Part shown: one piece after another, positions 20,681-33,500 of the stretch
Layout of the letters: the number at the start of each line of letters is the position of its first letter
How positions within the stretch are numbered: the stretch's first letter is position 1
From: Lepus europaeus
Taxonomy: Eukaryota > Chordata > Mammalia > Lagomorpha > Leporidae
Reading direction: 5' to 3'
Length of the DNA stretch: 64,000 nucleotides
Assembly (NCBI RefSeq): GCF_033115175.1
Contig: NC_084837.1
Span: forward strand, 67,231,266 to 67,295,265
Made by a program: the position numbers and the translations under genes
The notes under the pieces: generated by a model
What the model was told of the DNA's origin: nothing
Seen by the model: only the letters and a program-made list of their open reading frames with translations
The model's database searches: none

Positions 20681-23600
20681 GTATGTGCTGCAGGGCAGGG
20701 CAGGGCGGGCGGCTGCCCCGGTGCGAGTGGGTGGGTCTCGGGAGCCACCCCCAAGAGGGAAGCTGGTTTCGGCCGCTGAGGTCTGGCCGGAGCGCGGAGG
20801 CAGGAGCCGCGCCTGCTTCCCCGCGCCGCGCGGGCTGGGCGGCAGCCCAAGGCCGGAGTGGAAGCGCTGTGTGGGTCCGGTTGGCGACCTGGGCGGCGTT
20901 CGTTCTGAGTTTGTGTGCTGATTGCAGCAGATCGCTGGCTGCTTGTCACACGATCGTGGTGGGGATGAATTCGTCAGAAAGACGATCTCTATAGCTCCGA
21001 GACGTGTCGTGACCGCTCATGCCATTCTCTTTCTTCACGACAGTAGTCTGTCCCTGTCCCTGTCCCTCCAACTGCCTGTCTTCAGCCCGAATTCCAGGAG
21101 AGGCTTAAGTCCTAATGCCGTAATGTATCCATTGAGTGGAATGGGTTAACTTGCTGAGTATTAACCCTTTTTGGGAGAACTGAGAAGAGAAACACTCAAA
21201 GCATCGTCTATGTTTTGTGCTACAGATGAGGAGCCCTAGGATTTTGGATCTGCCCCTTTTCAAAAGTCTGTTAACCCCCAAATAGGGCTGGCTTGTTTTC
21301 CTCCATGCTGTCTTTCTCCTCACACTTCAGATGTCACGTCTATGAATAGGACTTCCTTGTGCATTCACTTCTCAAGATGGGGTTGCTTAGTAAGCACATG
21401 ACAAATTGAAAATACCATTGAAATGCACCTAGCCTACCAAACATCGTAGCTTGGCAACATAATACACTGTAAGTTATTGTTTATTTACCCTCATGACTGT
21501 ATGAATAACTGAGATATAGGGTTTGCCAGAGAGTTCCTGTTGCACATGGCTAGCCTAGGAAAAGATCAAAACTCAAAATCTGAAGTGTGGTTTTTATTGA
21601 ACACATACAGCGTTTGCAGGGACCATCTACACATATTTTCATTTTGGGCCCCTCTGCTCACTCTTGCTTGATGTCTCAACCATGGGTATTTTGTACTAAT
21701 TTCATATAGAGCATAAGTAAAAGCAGATGTCTGAGCCTATTGATGATGCCAAATGGCTTTCCCTTGAAACGCTGAAATTGCTCTCAACTCTTCGCTCTCT
21801 CTTGCCTTCCCTCCTAGTCTAGGGGATTCTACTGTACAATTTTCATTTCCTCTTTGTATTTTCAAAATAGCAATTTGAAAGCTAGCCCACTTCTGACCTT
21901 TTACTAGTCCAACTCATCTGTCCTGCTGTTATGTCACCGCCCGCACCAAGCTCTAGTCATCTCTCTCCTTTGCTCAGAAACCTTCAGTGGCTCCTCACTG
22001 CTTAGGACAAAGTCCAGACCTGTTAACACCGGTGAGCTCTCCCAGCCTGGCAACACAGCTTAATAAATAGCTCACAGTTGCCATGTTGCATAGGCCCTGG
22101 GCTCTGGACTCCTCAGACGACCTTCCCTTTCCGGAGGAAGCCTGTGTTCCCATCTCTCCTCACGCTGCTCGCTTTCCCAGTATTCCATCCTGTCCACTCC
22201 TGTCACAGAATTCTTAACCTTTAGAAATAGTCCTCGTAGATTGTTGGTGGGAGTCTAAATTGGTCCCATCTTCTAGGAGGGCAACTTTTTAATGTCTTTT
22301 AAAAAATGCATAAATTTTTGTCTTAACAGTCTTTTCCTAAGAATGTATACTACAGAAAAAATGACACTAATATGCAAAGATAAGCTAGGAACCCAAATTA
22401 CCCATTCATAGTGGACTAGTTAAATAAACGTTGGTAGAATTGCATTCTTTTATTAAAGAATGTGGTAGATCCATATGTGTTGATGGAGAAAAACATATAA
22501 GATATATATTTAAGAGAAAAGTACACAGAACAGTATGAGAACTATTTCATTTGTAATGAGTAAATACCTAGACAAGCAGAGACAATTTCTGGAAGGTATG
22601 TAAGATACTCCACAGTAATGTCTTGTGGAGTCAGGCAGTGAGAAGCAGTGTTTTTACTTTTCAGCTTGTGCCTCCCTCTGTCGTGTTCTAAGTTTTTACA
22701 CTGAGTGACACGTCAAAAAAGAAATGAAAACGCCATCCATTTTTGAAACCTCACCTCAGGGGCCCACACTTAATTTCAAAATGGTTCCATACGTCCCTGC
22801 TGAAAGTGATCTTTCTTTCCCTTGAATTTCCAGAACCATTTCTGTTTTCCTGTTGGCACGTCTCATGTTCTACGATTCCCTTGTATTGTACCCTTCTAGG
22901 GAAGGAGGCTTGCCTTGTTTATAGGTGTAACCTCATAACCTGTACATAATAGATATTCAGGGAATGTTTCTGTGTGACTAGGGAAGGGACACTTTCTTCT
23001 TTACTTCCCCACAATAAGTTACCTTGCCTTTAGTAACTAAGTGTAAAAACACTAGTATCTGAGACTTGTCCAGTAACTCACCAGCAGATTGGGGAGTGGA
23101 ACATGTCTGTGAGTTAAACATATGTATATGTTGTTATTCCTTGAAGTTGATTCATCCTTTTTTGAATGTTTCTATTTTTTTATTTCTAATACTTACGCTT
23201 TCTGTATTTACTTAAAGAAAATTGATGTTTGTACTGTTACTGTAATCAGGTCTTAAGCAGTAGCATTAGTTGCCAGATATAATTTGTTCATTTCCCATTT
23301 AATCACATTGGGGGCACAATATCCTTAAGTACTTTTCTCACTATATATTTTTTTAATCATATTTGTGTAGTATTTCAGTTTCCAGTTAGCTCTTACCTGT
23401 TTAAATATTGCCTTGTAAATGTGAGAATTCCAGAGTTTGTTCATATGTTTTTAGGATTAAGATAAAAATAATATGACTTTATTTTGATTTTCTAAAACCT
23501 TATTTTGAGTATGACAACATGTTTTATTCTTCATTCTTGGCAAAATTTAAATCTGGAGTAAAAACTACTTAGAATTGTGCTATAAGCAATGCATTGTGAT

Positions 23601-23932
23601 CAATATACTCCATAAAGAGACCGATTTCATGTTTCTTATTGCTGCCAGACTATGATTGAAGAGAGATGTTTCAGAGTTTAATATTAGGTATAGGGGCCAG
23701 CGCTGTAGTGGGAAAAGCCGCTACCTGCAGTGCCAACATCCCATATGGGCACTGGTTTGAGTCTCGGCTGCTCCATTTCTGATCCAGCTCTCTGCTATGG
23801 CCTGGGAAAGCAGTAGAAGATGGGCCCCTGCATCTGTGTGGGAGATCCAAAAGAAGCTCCCGGCTCCTGCTTTTGGATTTGCACAGCTCTGGCCATTGTG
23901 GCCATTTGGGCAGTGAACCAGTGGATGGAAGA

Positions 23933-23967
<35 letters not shown>

Positions 23968-26900
23968 GTCTCTCTCTCTAACTCTGCCTTTAAAATAAAT
24001 AGATGAATCTTTGAAAAAAAATATTAACTATAAAATGTTTTTACAATAAAATGCTTGCTAGTACAATTCTAGCAAGGTGACCATTTGCTTTTTTCTGATT
24101 TTAAACCTGTGATTCTAAATCTTTTAAACCAGGGGTGGACCTGCGGCCTAGCAGTTAAGATGCCTGTGTCCCACATTGGGGTGCCTGGGTTCAGTGTCTA
24201 CCTCTGTCTCCTGACTCCATCTTCCTGCTGATGCAGATCTGGGAGGCAGTGGTGATGGCTCAAGTAATTGTGTTCTTGCCATCCATGTGGCAGTCCTGGA
24301 TTGAGTTTCTGCTTCTGGCCTTGGCCCAGACTGCCTTGGCCCTGCTATTACAGGCATTTGGTAAATGAACCAGCAGATTAGAGCTCTCTATCTCTTTCTC
24401 TCCCTATAAGGGAAAAAAGGAAAAAGAGAAAGAAAGAAGGGAAAAAAAAACCTATTAAACTATTAATTGAACCAAATGTAAAAATTGTTTATACTTTTCT
24501 TGCTTGGAATAACGATTCATGGATTTCTTTCATCTTAGACATTCATCTTTTTGAATGCCTGGCACAGTGCTTACACAGTTATTCAAAGAGAAAGAATCAG
24601 GTGTCAATCCTCAGATCAGGTCTAGATTTACATATAAGACAATAAATTACATTATTTTCTATGGCTGAATCTTAAGAGAGGAGGAATTCTTAGAAAACCT
24701 CTCTTCTCTCTAACAAATCACAAAACAACCCCCCTTTTACTTGTAAATAGTATATCTGGCTATATGCAAACTGAATGTTGGCCAGTATTCTTGTTTCTGT
24801 GGAATACAAAGCAGATGTTTTCAGGTGTTGCATTTTTGTATAATTTCTGCATCCTTTTGAAAGCAAGGTACTTTAAATCAGCCTCAGACTTTTCAGCTCA
24901 TTGAAAACTATAAATCCCTTGCCCTGAAAAAAATGTAAACACATAGAATTTTGTTTTTTTAAGAGATTTATTTATTTATTTATTTGAAAAGCAGTGTGAC
25001 AGAGGGAGTGACAAAGAGAGACATTCCATCTGCTGGTTCACTCCCCAAATGTTGACAACAGCCAAACTAAAGCCCAAAGTCAAAAAAGACTCCATCCTGG
25101 TATCCCACATGGGTGGCAGGGACCCACATTCTTGGGCCATCTTCTGCCTTCCCAGGTGCACTAGCAGGGAGCTGGATCAAAAGCAGAGCAGTTGGCGTTC
25201 CAATATGGGATGCTGGCTTCACAAGCAGGGGCATAACCTACTGCACCACAGTGCCGGCACCAACAGAATTCTAAGTGTGTTAACGTTCTTTTATTCCAGA
25301 TTTCATCTTATACTAGTGGGTTAAAAATGCTTCGGGAGTGCTCACAGCTGGTTTTTTAGAGAAAGATCGGAGGTACAAGTTTAAAAAGAGAAGGACAGCC
25401 GGGAAAGTAGGTGCATGCTCTCAACGCCACTGTGGGCCACCTTCCCACCCACTCTCCCTTTCATAACTATGCCAGTTTAAGAGCTTCCTAAAGGTGATTT
25501 TTGCTTGGGGCCAGGTTTAAGTGACACTTCTCCAGATGAAGGGTTAATAGAGGACCTGAGTGTAGAAGACAAAGCTGTGGAGCATCTGGCAGAAGGATTG
25601 CTTTCTCACTACTTGCCAGACCTGCAGAGATCAAAACAAGCCCTCCAGGAGCTCACGTAAGCTGACCAAAAAAACTGATTTGTACTCATTTTCTCTCTGG
25701 CGTAGTCATAATTTACTGTATGAGTATAATTGTGTACATTATTAAGGTATACTGTTTTGTAGTGTTTAATTATTATAGAGCATTTCTGTGGAAATAGAGG
25801 AGCACACAGTCATCTAAATGTAAAAAGCAAACTGAATATGCCTAGAGTGGTCTCTTCTAAGAAGTACCACAAATCTTATGTAGCGTCTGCGATTGTTGGT
25901 ATTTTTATGAAGGTATTGCCTGTTGGAGATTGTTGCAGGGTAGGTATACATATTTCTGAGTGGAGGTGAAAAGTTGCCTCTCTAAAAGCATCACTTTTTT
26001 CAGTTGCTGGTTCAAGTGATTTGCGGAGATCCTTACATATCTTCTTCTTCTTTTTTTTTTTTTTTTTTGATTACCTGTTTTCTTCCCAGTAGTTAAAGGG
26101 CTGGAGGATGTGCTAAGAGAACAGGATTAAGTAGAACACAACCTATAGAATGGGATCAGTGTACAAAAGTAGATGCTGTGACTTTATCACCTCCCACCCA
26201 GAGAAACAGACTTAGCCCTCTGTCCTCCTTCATCAGTTCCTGTCTGGATTGCTCAGGTTGGCCTGTCGGTTCTCTCTCTGGTGGTGAGTTTTAAACTGCC
26301 TATGAACTGCCACTGATTTAAGACTCACCTTTTGAAAACCCATTTCAAAAACCTCTTTAGGACAAAAGCTGAGGAATAATCAATTGTGCCTGTTTTCCAG
26401 TTACACTGCACTTGATCTTAGCCAAAAGGCTGAGAAGCAATTTTTTTTCTAGTTATTAGTAAGTAATGTTATAATCCTTTAAGAGGTTAAATGAGCATAA
26501 AAGTGATACTGTGTTCTACTACATGTGATACATACTATAGTTAGGGAGTTGGCAACATTCCATTTCCTGGTAGTCCCAAGTGGGATCTCCCAGGTGGGTG
26601 CAAGGGTGCCAAGGACTTAGACCATTCTCCACTGCTTTCCCAAGTGCATCAGCAGGGAGCAGGATCCAAAGTGGAGCAGCTGGGACTTGAACCTGTGCCC
26701 ATATGGGATGCCGGCATTGCAGGCAGCATCAACCTGTTAGGCCACAACATTGGCCCTGATCCCTTTTTTGATACCTACAAAACAGCTCACTGAGATTTTG
26801 GCTGGGTTTGCACTGAACCTCTAGATGATGTTGGGAAGAATTGACATATTAAAAATAATGAATTTTTTCATCCATGCACTTGGAACATCTCTTGGTTATT

Positions 26901-27059
26901 TAAATCCTTGATTTTTTTGTTGAAGTTTTATAGTTTTTTTCATATAAATCTTGTACATATTTTGTTAGACTTATACCAAAATACTTCATTGAGAGAGCTA
27001 TTATAAATAGTATTTTTTAAAAAAAGATTTATTTATCTATTTGAAAGGCAGAGGTACAG

Positions 27060-27108
<49 letters not shown>

Positions 27109-27473
27109 TCTCTTCTTGTTTACTCCCCAAATGGCTACAATGGCTGGGGCTAGGCCATGCCAAAGTTAGGAGCCAGGAACTTCATCCAGGTCTCCCACAT
27201 ATGTGTGAGGGCCCAAGAAATTGGGCCATCTTTCGCTGCTTGCCAGGAGTATTAATTAGCAGGGAGCTGGATTGAAAGTGGAACAGTCAAGACTTGAACC
27301 GGTGCCCATATGGGATGTCGGCACAGCAGGCGGAGGCTTAACCTTCTATGGCACAGCACCAGCCCCAGTAGTATTGTTTTTAAATTTCATAGTCATTGTT
27401 GGTACATAGGAAAGCAACTGCCTTAAATTTTTTTTTTTTTTTTTTTTACTGTTTATCAGAGACAGACAGACAC

Positions 27474-27505
<32 letters not shown>

Positions 27506-30500
27506 CGTGAGAGAGCACACAGGTCCCATCCTCCAGCTCATACCCTAAATGTCCTCAATGGCCAGAGCTGGGCCAGGGCTGAAGCTGGGAGCCTGGAATG
27601 CAATTAAGGTCTCCAACAAGAGTGGCAGAAATTCAACTATACAGGCCACTGCTACTGCTTCCCAGAGTCTGCACCGTTAAGAAGTTGGAGTCAGGATCTA
27701 GCCTTGGGAAATGAACCCAGGTAATCTGATACAGGATGCATCTTAACCACTAGGCTAAATGCCTATCTTGCATTTGATTTTTGTGTATTAACTTTGTATC
27801 CTAAAACCTTGCTATCGTTATGTATTAGTTCCAGGAGATTTTTAGTTGATTCTTTGGAAATTTCCACAAAGAATATCATGTCATCTCTGAACACAGACAG
27901 ATTGTGCTATTTCTTCCTTCCAAATTTGTATGCCTTTATTTCCTTTTCTCATCTTACTGCATTACCTAGGACTTCCCATACAATGTTGGATAGAAGTAGT
28001 GAGAGGGACCATACCTTGTTCTTGATCTTAGTGGCAAAATCATCACTGTGTGACGTTAATTATAGATTTTTTAAGTGATCCTTATCAAGTTGAGGAAGTT
28101 CATCTCTTTTGCTAGTTTGTTGAAAGTATTTTCTTAATCACGAATAGTGTTCGATTTTGCCAAATGCTTTTTCTTTTTTTCTTTAAAGATTTATTTTTAT
28201 TTATTTGAAAGGCAGAGTTAGAGAGAAAGGTAGAGACAGAGAGAGAGGTCTTCCATCTGCTGGCTCACTCCCCAGATGGCCGCAATGGCTGGAGCTGCGC
28301 TGATCCGAAGCCAGGAGACAGGAGCTTCTTCCGGGTCTCCCACATGGATACAGGGGCCCAAGGACTTGGGCCATCTTCTACTGCTTTCCCAGGCCATAGC
28401 AGAGAGCTAGATCGGAAGAGGAGCAGCCAGGACTAGAACAAGCGCCCATATGGGGTGCCGGCGCTTCAGGCCAGGGTGTTAACCCACTGCGCAACAGCGC
28501 TGGCCCCCAAATGCTTTTTCTATATAAATTGATATGGCCCATAATTTTTCTTCTTTAGCTTGTTGGTGTGATAGAATACATTAATTTCAAATGTTGAACC
28601 AGCTTTGCATACTTGTAATAAATTCCACTTGGTTGTAGTGTAAAAGTTGTTTTTTTCCACTGTTACATTTGAAACGCAGAGTTAGGAGAGACAGAGAGAG
28701 AAGAGCTCCCATCCATTGGTTTACTCCCCAAATGGCTGCAATGGCCACAGCTGGGCCAGGCTGAAATCAGGTGCCAGGAGCTTCATCAGGCTCTCCTGTG
28801 TGTGTAGGAGCCCAAGTAGTTGGGCCATCTTCTGTTGCTTTCTCAGGTACATTAGCAGGGAGCTGGATCAGAAGTGGTGCTTGTGGGACTTGAACCAGTG
28901 TCCATAGAGGATGCCAGCATTGCAGGTGATGGCTTAACCAGCTGCACCACAACACCATCCTTTCTACTGAGGATTTTTGCATCTATGTTTGTGAGATACA
29001 GCATCTGTAGTTTTTCTTTCCTGTAATATCTTTATCTTTTTTTTGGTTTTAGGGTAGTGCTAGCCTTATAGAGTGGGTTAGAAAGTGCTCCCTTTGCTTC
29101 TATTTTCTGGAAGAGATTGTGAAGAATTGGTATCATTCACTTCTTTTTTTTTTTTTTTTTTTTAAGACTTATTTTATTTATTTCAAAGATGGAGATACAA
29201 AGAGAGGTAGAGACAGAGAGGTCTTCCATCCACTGGTTTACTCCCTAGATGGCCTCAACAGCCGGAGCTGCGCCCATCCGAAGCCAGGAGACAGGAACTT
29301 CCTCTCTGTCCCCCACGTGGGTGCAGGGGCCCAAGGACTTGGGCCATCCTCTACTGTTTTCCTAGGCCATAGTGGAGAGCTGGATTGGAAGAGGAGCAGC
29401 AGGGACTAGAACCAGCGCCCATATGGGATGCCGGCGCTTCAGACCAGGGCTTTAACCTGCTGTGCCACAGTGCTAGTCCTGGTATCATTCATTTCTTAAA
29501 CATTTGGACAAAAATCACCACTGAAGCCATCTGGTCTTGGTATTTTCCTTTTTGGAAGGTTACTACTTATTGATTTTGTCTAATATAGGCCTACTTAGAT
29601 TTTCTGTCTCTATGTTAGAGTTTTGGTAGTTGTGTCTTTCAAGAATTAGTCTTTTCTATTTAAATTATCAAATTTGTGGACATAGAGTTGTTGAGAATTA
29701 CTATCCTTTCAATGTCATGGGATTAGTAATGACCACTCTTTCATGGATGCAATTACTAATTGATATCTTTTCTCATCTTTTTTGGTTGATTGGGCTAGAT
29801 GTTTATCAATAAAATGGGTTCCATCGATTTTTCCTATATTGTTTTCTGCTTTTGCTGTCCTACCTAACTCTGGTTAAGTAGCTGGGATTTCCTGTCGTCC
29901 ATTCTGTTTTTTACATTCTTTGATCTCTAGTCTGAACTGGTGGGACAAACTTGTGGTTTGTAGGGTGGCTCTAACTCAGTCTGGGTGGTAGAAATAGTGT
30001 AATTGCCCTTCATTGCTATTTCCCTTTTTTATCACTGCTCTTTACTTATTACTCATTTTTACAAGTAAATCACATCATATTTTTCTGTGAATATAGCAGT
30101 CTTTAAAATGAATCCAATTAGATGACCCCCTTTGGGTCACTTGTTCCTCTGATGCTCTGGAGAGGAATGTTGGCAAGTTGACTTCTCTTCCTCAGTAGGT
30201 TTTGAGTTGAAATTTTAATGTGGAACCAACAAGTTGCCTGGTCCAACCTTCTTACTTTATAAATAAATGAAGAGATTTAGGACTAGAGAAATAAACTGGA
30301 TTTCCAAGAGAACCCATCTGGCTGATGGCAGGGGAAGGTTGTGACATCTCCTCATACTCTTTTTCCATCCTGCTGCTTCTTTACCCCTTCTCTCTTATTC
30401 TGAGGGTGTCTTTCTCAACTCTGGTCTGAAAAGTCTTTGCTTCTCGTTTCCTTTATGGGAATGTTGTAAATTTAAGATGGGTAAACATTGAGATTGTTAG

Positions 30501-33500
30501 GCAAATTTCTTTCTTTCTTTTTTTTTTTTTGAGAGTTGCTAAAATAACAAAATACCATTGGATGATTTGATTAATAGAGGCAAGAATAAGAGATTTAGTT
30601 ATTAGAATGTGTCTTTAGAATATTATTTTGAAGCCGGCGCTGTGGCTTAACAGGCTAATCCTCCGCCTTGCAGCGCCGGCACACCGGGTTCTAGTCCCAG
30701 TTGGGGCGCTGGATTCTATCCCGGTTGCCCCTCTTCCAGGCCAGCTCTCTGCTATGGCCTGGGAAGGCAGTGGAGGATGGCCCAAGTGTTTGGGCCCTGC
30801 ACCCGCATGGGAGACCAGGAGAAGCACCTGGCTCCTGGCTTCAGATCGGCGTGATCCGCCGGCCGCAGCGGCCATTGGAGGGTGAACCAACGGCAAAGGA
30901 AGACCTTTCTCTCCTCACTATCCACTCTGCCTGTCAAAAAAAAAAAAAAATATTATTTTGAGAAAGATGGTGCTAAATCAAATAAGCCTTGCAGAGTCAA
31001 TACATTTCCAACTTATTTTTTAACCTTTAGCAGTAACCAGGCTGAATGTGATTTCTTTTAGTGAACTAGCACTTAAAATTTGTAAAGTGTTATTTTGACT
31101 GTATGCTTTTGTTCCAGACAGAACCAGGTTGTATTATTAGACACACTGGAACAAGAGATTTCAAAATTTAAAGAATGTCATTCTATGTTGGACATTAATG
31201 CTTTGGTAAGTATGATTTAGTTGATGTTACTTAATGGCATCTTGTTTCATAAACAGCTATGTTTATCCTCCCAACTATGTATTTAACTATGTTTAAGATT
31301 TTTTGCTTTAATTTTAAAAAATTTAATTTTTTTTAAACAGGAAACATTGATTTACTTTACTAGAATTTCCATTGTCCTGAATTGCTATCTTTCAAATGTT
31401 GAGCTTGTAATAGGAAATTGAACTTATATTTATGAGTCTAGAATAGATCTGTTTATAGTTAAAGTCTTAGAAAAATGGGGCCAGCACTCTGGCGTAGTGG
31501 GTAAAGCCACCGCCTGCAGTGCCAGCATCCTTTATGGGCGCTGGTTTGAGTCCCAGCTGCTCCACTTGCAATCCAGCTCTCTGCTGTGGCCTGGGAAAGC
31601 AGTAGAGGATGGCCCAGGTCCTTGGGCCCCTGCACTGGTGTGGGAGACCTGAAAGAAGCTCCTGGCTCCTGGCTTTGGATTGTCGCAGCTCCGGCTGTTG
31701 TGGCCAATTGGAGAGTGAACCAGTGGATGGAAGACCCCTCTCTCTCTCTGCTTCTCCTTCTCTCTCTCTGCAACTCTGATTTTCAAATAAATAAATAAAT
31801 CTTTTAAAAAAAGACTTGGAAAAGAGAACTAAAAGTAAAGAACTTTTGGAATATCAATTTTCTCCTAAAGGAAAGTGCCATCTTTCATTAACTGTCAGTT
31901 ACATGGTTTCTTAAAGTAGAATTTTATTAATTATATGGCATATTCATAGTGCCACAATTTTAAATTAATGCTATGGATTAAAATAGACACTTGGAGAATG
32001 ATTAGTTATATCTTACAATAGAAGTAGTTGAATAATTGAATTTCATCAAAAGCTCTGTAGTATTTTGATGAGAGGAATTGGTACTTTAAGAAAAACAAGG
32101 AATTTTTTGCTATATTTATTTTTCCCTTAAACATTAGCAATCCTTGGTGGCATGATTTTGTAGATGTTTATACATACTTCAGCAACAGAACTTTTCACTG
32201 GACAAAGGTGGCTTACTGATGTTCTCCTTTTACTATAATCAAGAAACAAAGGCCATATTCTCTAGCATTAGACAGAAGCTTGTGGTAGTGAGTACAAAGT
32301 CTTCTGCCCAGTAGTTCCTGACTTATTGTGAAAGGTGGGCCAGGCTATACTGACCTACTTTTGTGTTCACTGCTGAAATTGTGTTGCAGTAGAATGAATA
32401 TTTGTTTAATGAATGAATGAACCAAGCGGGTGTATCACTGTTACTTCAGTCTGAAGGAGCAGAAACTGACTCTTCCTCTTTTTTCTTCTCACAGCCCAAA
32501 AGTAGTTTTGATCATCATCTAGGAACAGAGGACTGGAAGGGCCAGAGTGATTCAGAGAGGGCCTGGGAGCTCCAGAGCTCATCAGACTCTGACTTGACTT
32601 GTAGCCATTCTAAGCTTGCTAAGCTCTCCACTGACACTTCTCTGATTTCTTCTCTTTCTGTTACTTTGAGGATAAAGTGCTTTTTAATACTTCTCTCTCA
32701 TGTACTTAGGCCAGCAGCATCTTCGCAACTTCACTTTGGCTGTGCAGGCTGGCTGAGATACAGGAGTCTATACCTACAAGTCCTTGAGAAGCAAAGTATC
32801 TTTACAGAGATTATTCTGCTTGGCCTGACTTCATAAGTCCAAGGAACTTGACTAACTGTCCGCGGTGCTCACAGGGATCTCTGGATGGAGCTTGGGTTTT
32901 CCTGATGAGCACACACTTCCCTTCAACTGTCCTGGCCCGGTCTCTCTCTTGTAAAGGCAGTAGAATGTGTCACTTTTCTTAACTGAAACTGACAGCTTTA
33001 GTCAATAGTCTTACTGAAATTTTGGGATTATTTTGGATGTTTTTAAAGCAAAATGTTGTCTGCCGCCAATTGAATGTGAATATTTATTTTGTGTTTAGAA
33101 ATTTTTTGTCCATCTGAATTGAATCAAATGCTTTCAAAATTCTGATAGTTTAAATGAAATGTAGATCTCAGAATTTAAAATATGGCAATAAGGCTCTAAA
33201 AACTTCACTGATTTAGGAAGAATGAACTGCAGTTTAGGCATTGGCTTATTTATCCATGTTGATATTTCAGCCTGTTTTAACTCGACTCTTAATCTACTTT
33301 CCATGTTAAGTTCACTGAAGCTAAACACTATCATGCCAAGTTGGTGAATATAAGAAAAGAGATGCTGATGCTTCATGAAAAGACATCAAAGTTAAAAGTG
33401 AGTTGAAAATTCTTTCACATTCTTTATAAAAGTAGAGGTTTAATTATTTTTTTTTTGACAGGCAGAGTGGACAGTGAGAGAGAGAGAGAGAGAGAAAGGT

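Larger units (their letters stand above)
20130..20960 (+). promoter_or_regulatory. BLOC1S6: CpG island and promoter of BLOC1S6
   Basis: GC content and CpG density rise sharply at about 20130 and fall after about 20960, in an otherwise AT-rich, CpG-poor neighbourhood. The island contains the first coding exon (20593-20680), an E-box and two adjacent ETS-type sites just upstream. No TATA box is visible, which fits a housekeeping CpG-island promoter with dispersed start sites. The transcription start is probably between about 20480 and 20560. This is inferred from motif position only. Confidence 0.85.
26758..29870 (-). mobile_element. Old L1 ORF2 fragment, antisense in BLOC1S6 intron 2
   Basis: The reverse strand carries decayed L1 ORF2 from the RT region to its C-terminal part. 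Plus-strand signatures include 'cacttggaacatctcttggttatttaaatcc', 'aatatcatgtcatctctgaaca', 'ttgttggtgtgatagaatacatt' and 'gaagccatctggtcttgg'. The catalytic FADD-equivalent is mutated. Five CSINEs interrupt it (27010-27366, 27429-27768, 28175-28508, 28650-28961, 29146-29479). Confidence 0.75.

Noticed and set aside
20496-20921. Open frames of 117-141 codons overlapping BLOC1S6 exon 1 on both strands
   Set aside because: They are shadows of the CpG island. The real exon uses another frame and ends at the donor at 20681.
30643-30700. tRNA-like A and B boxes
   Set aside because: They belong to the tRNA-derived head of a CSINE; no cloverleaf with an anticodon arm is supported as a tRNA gene.
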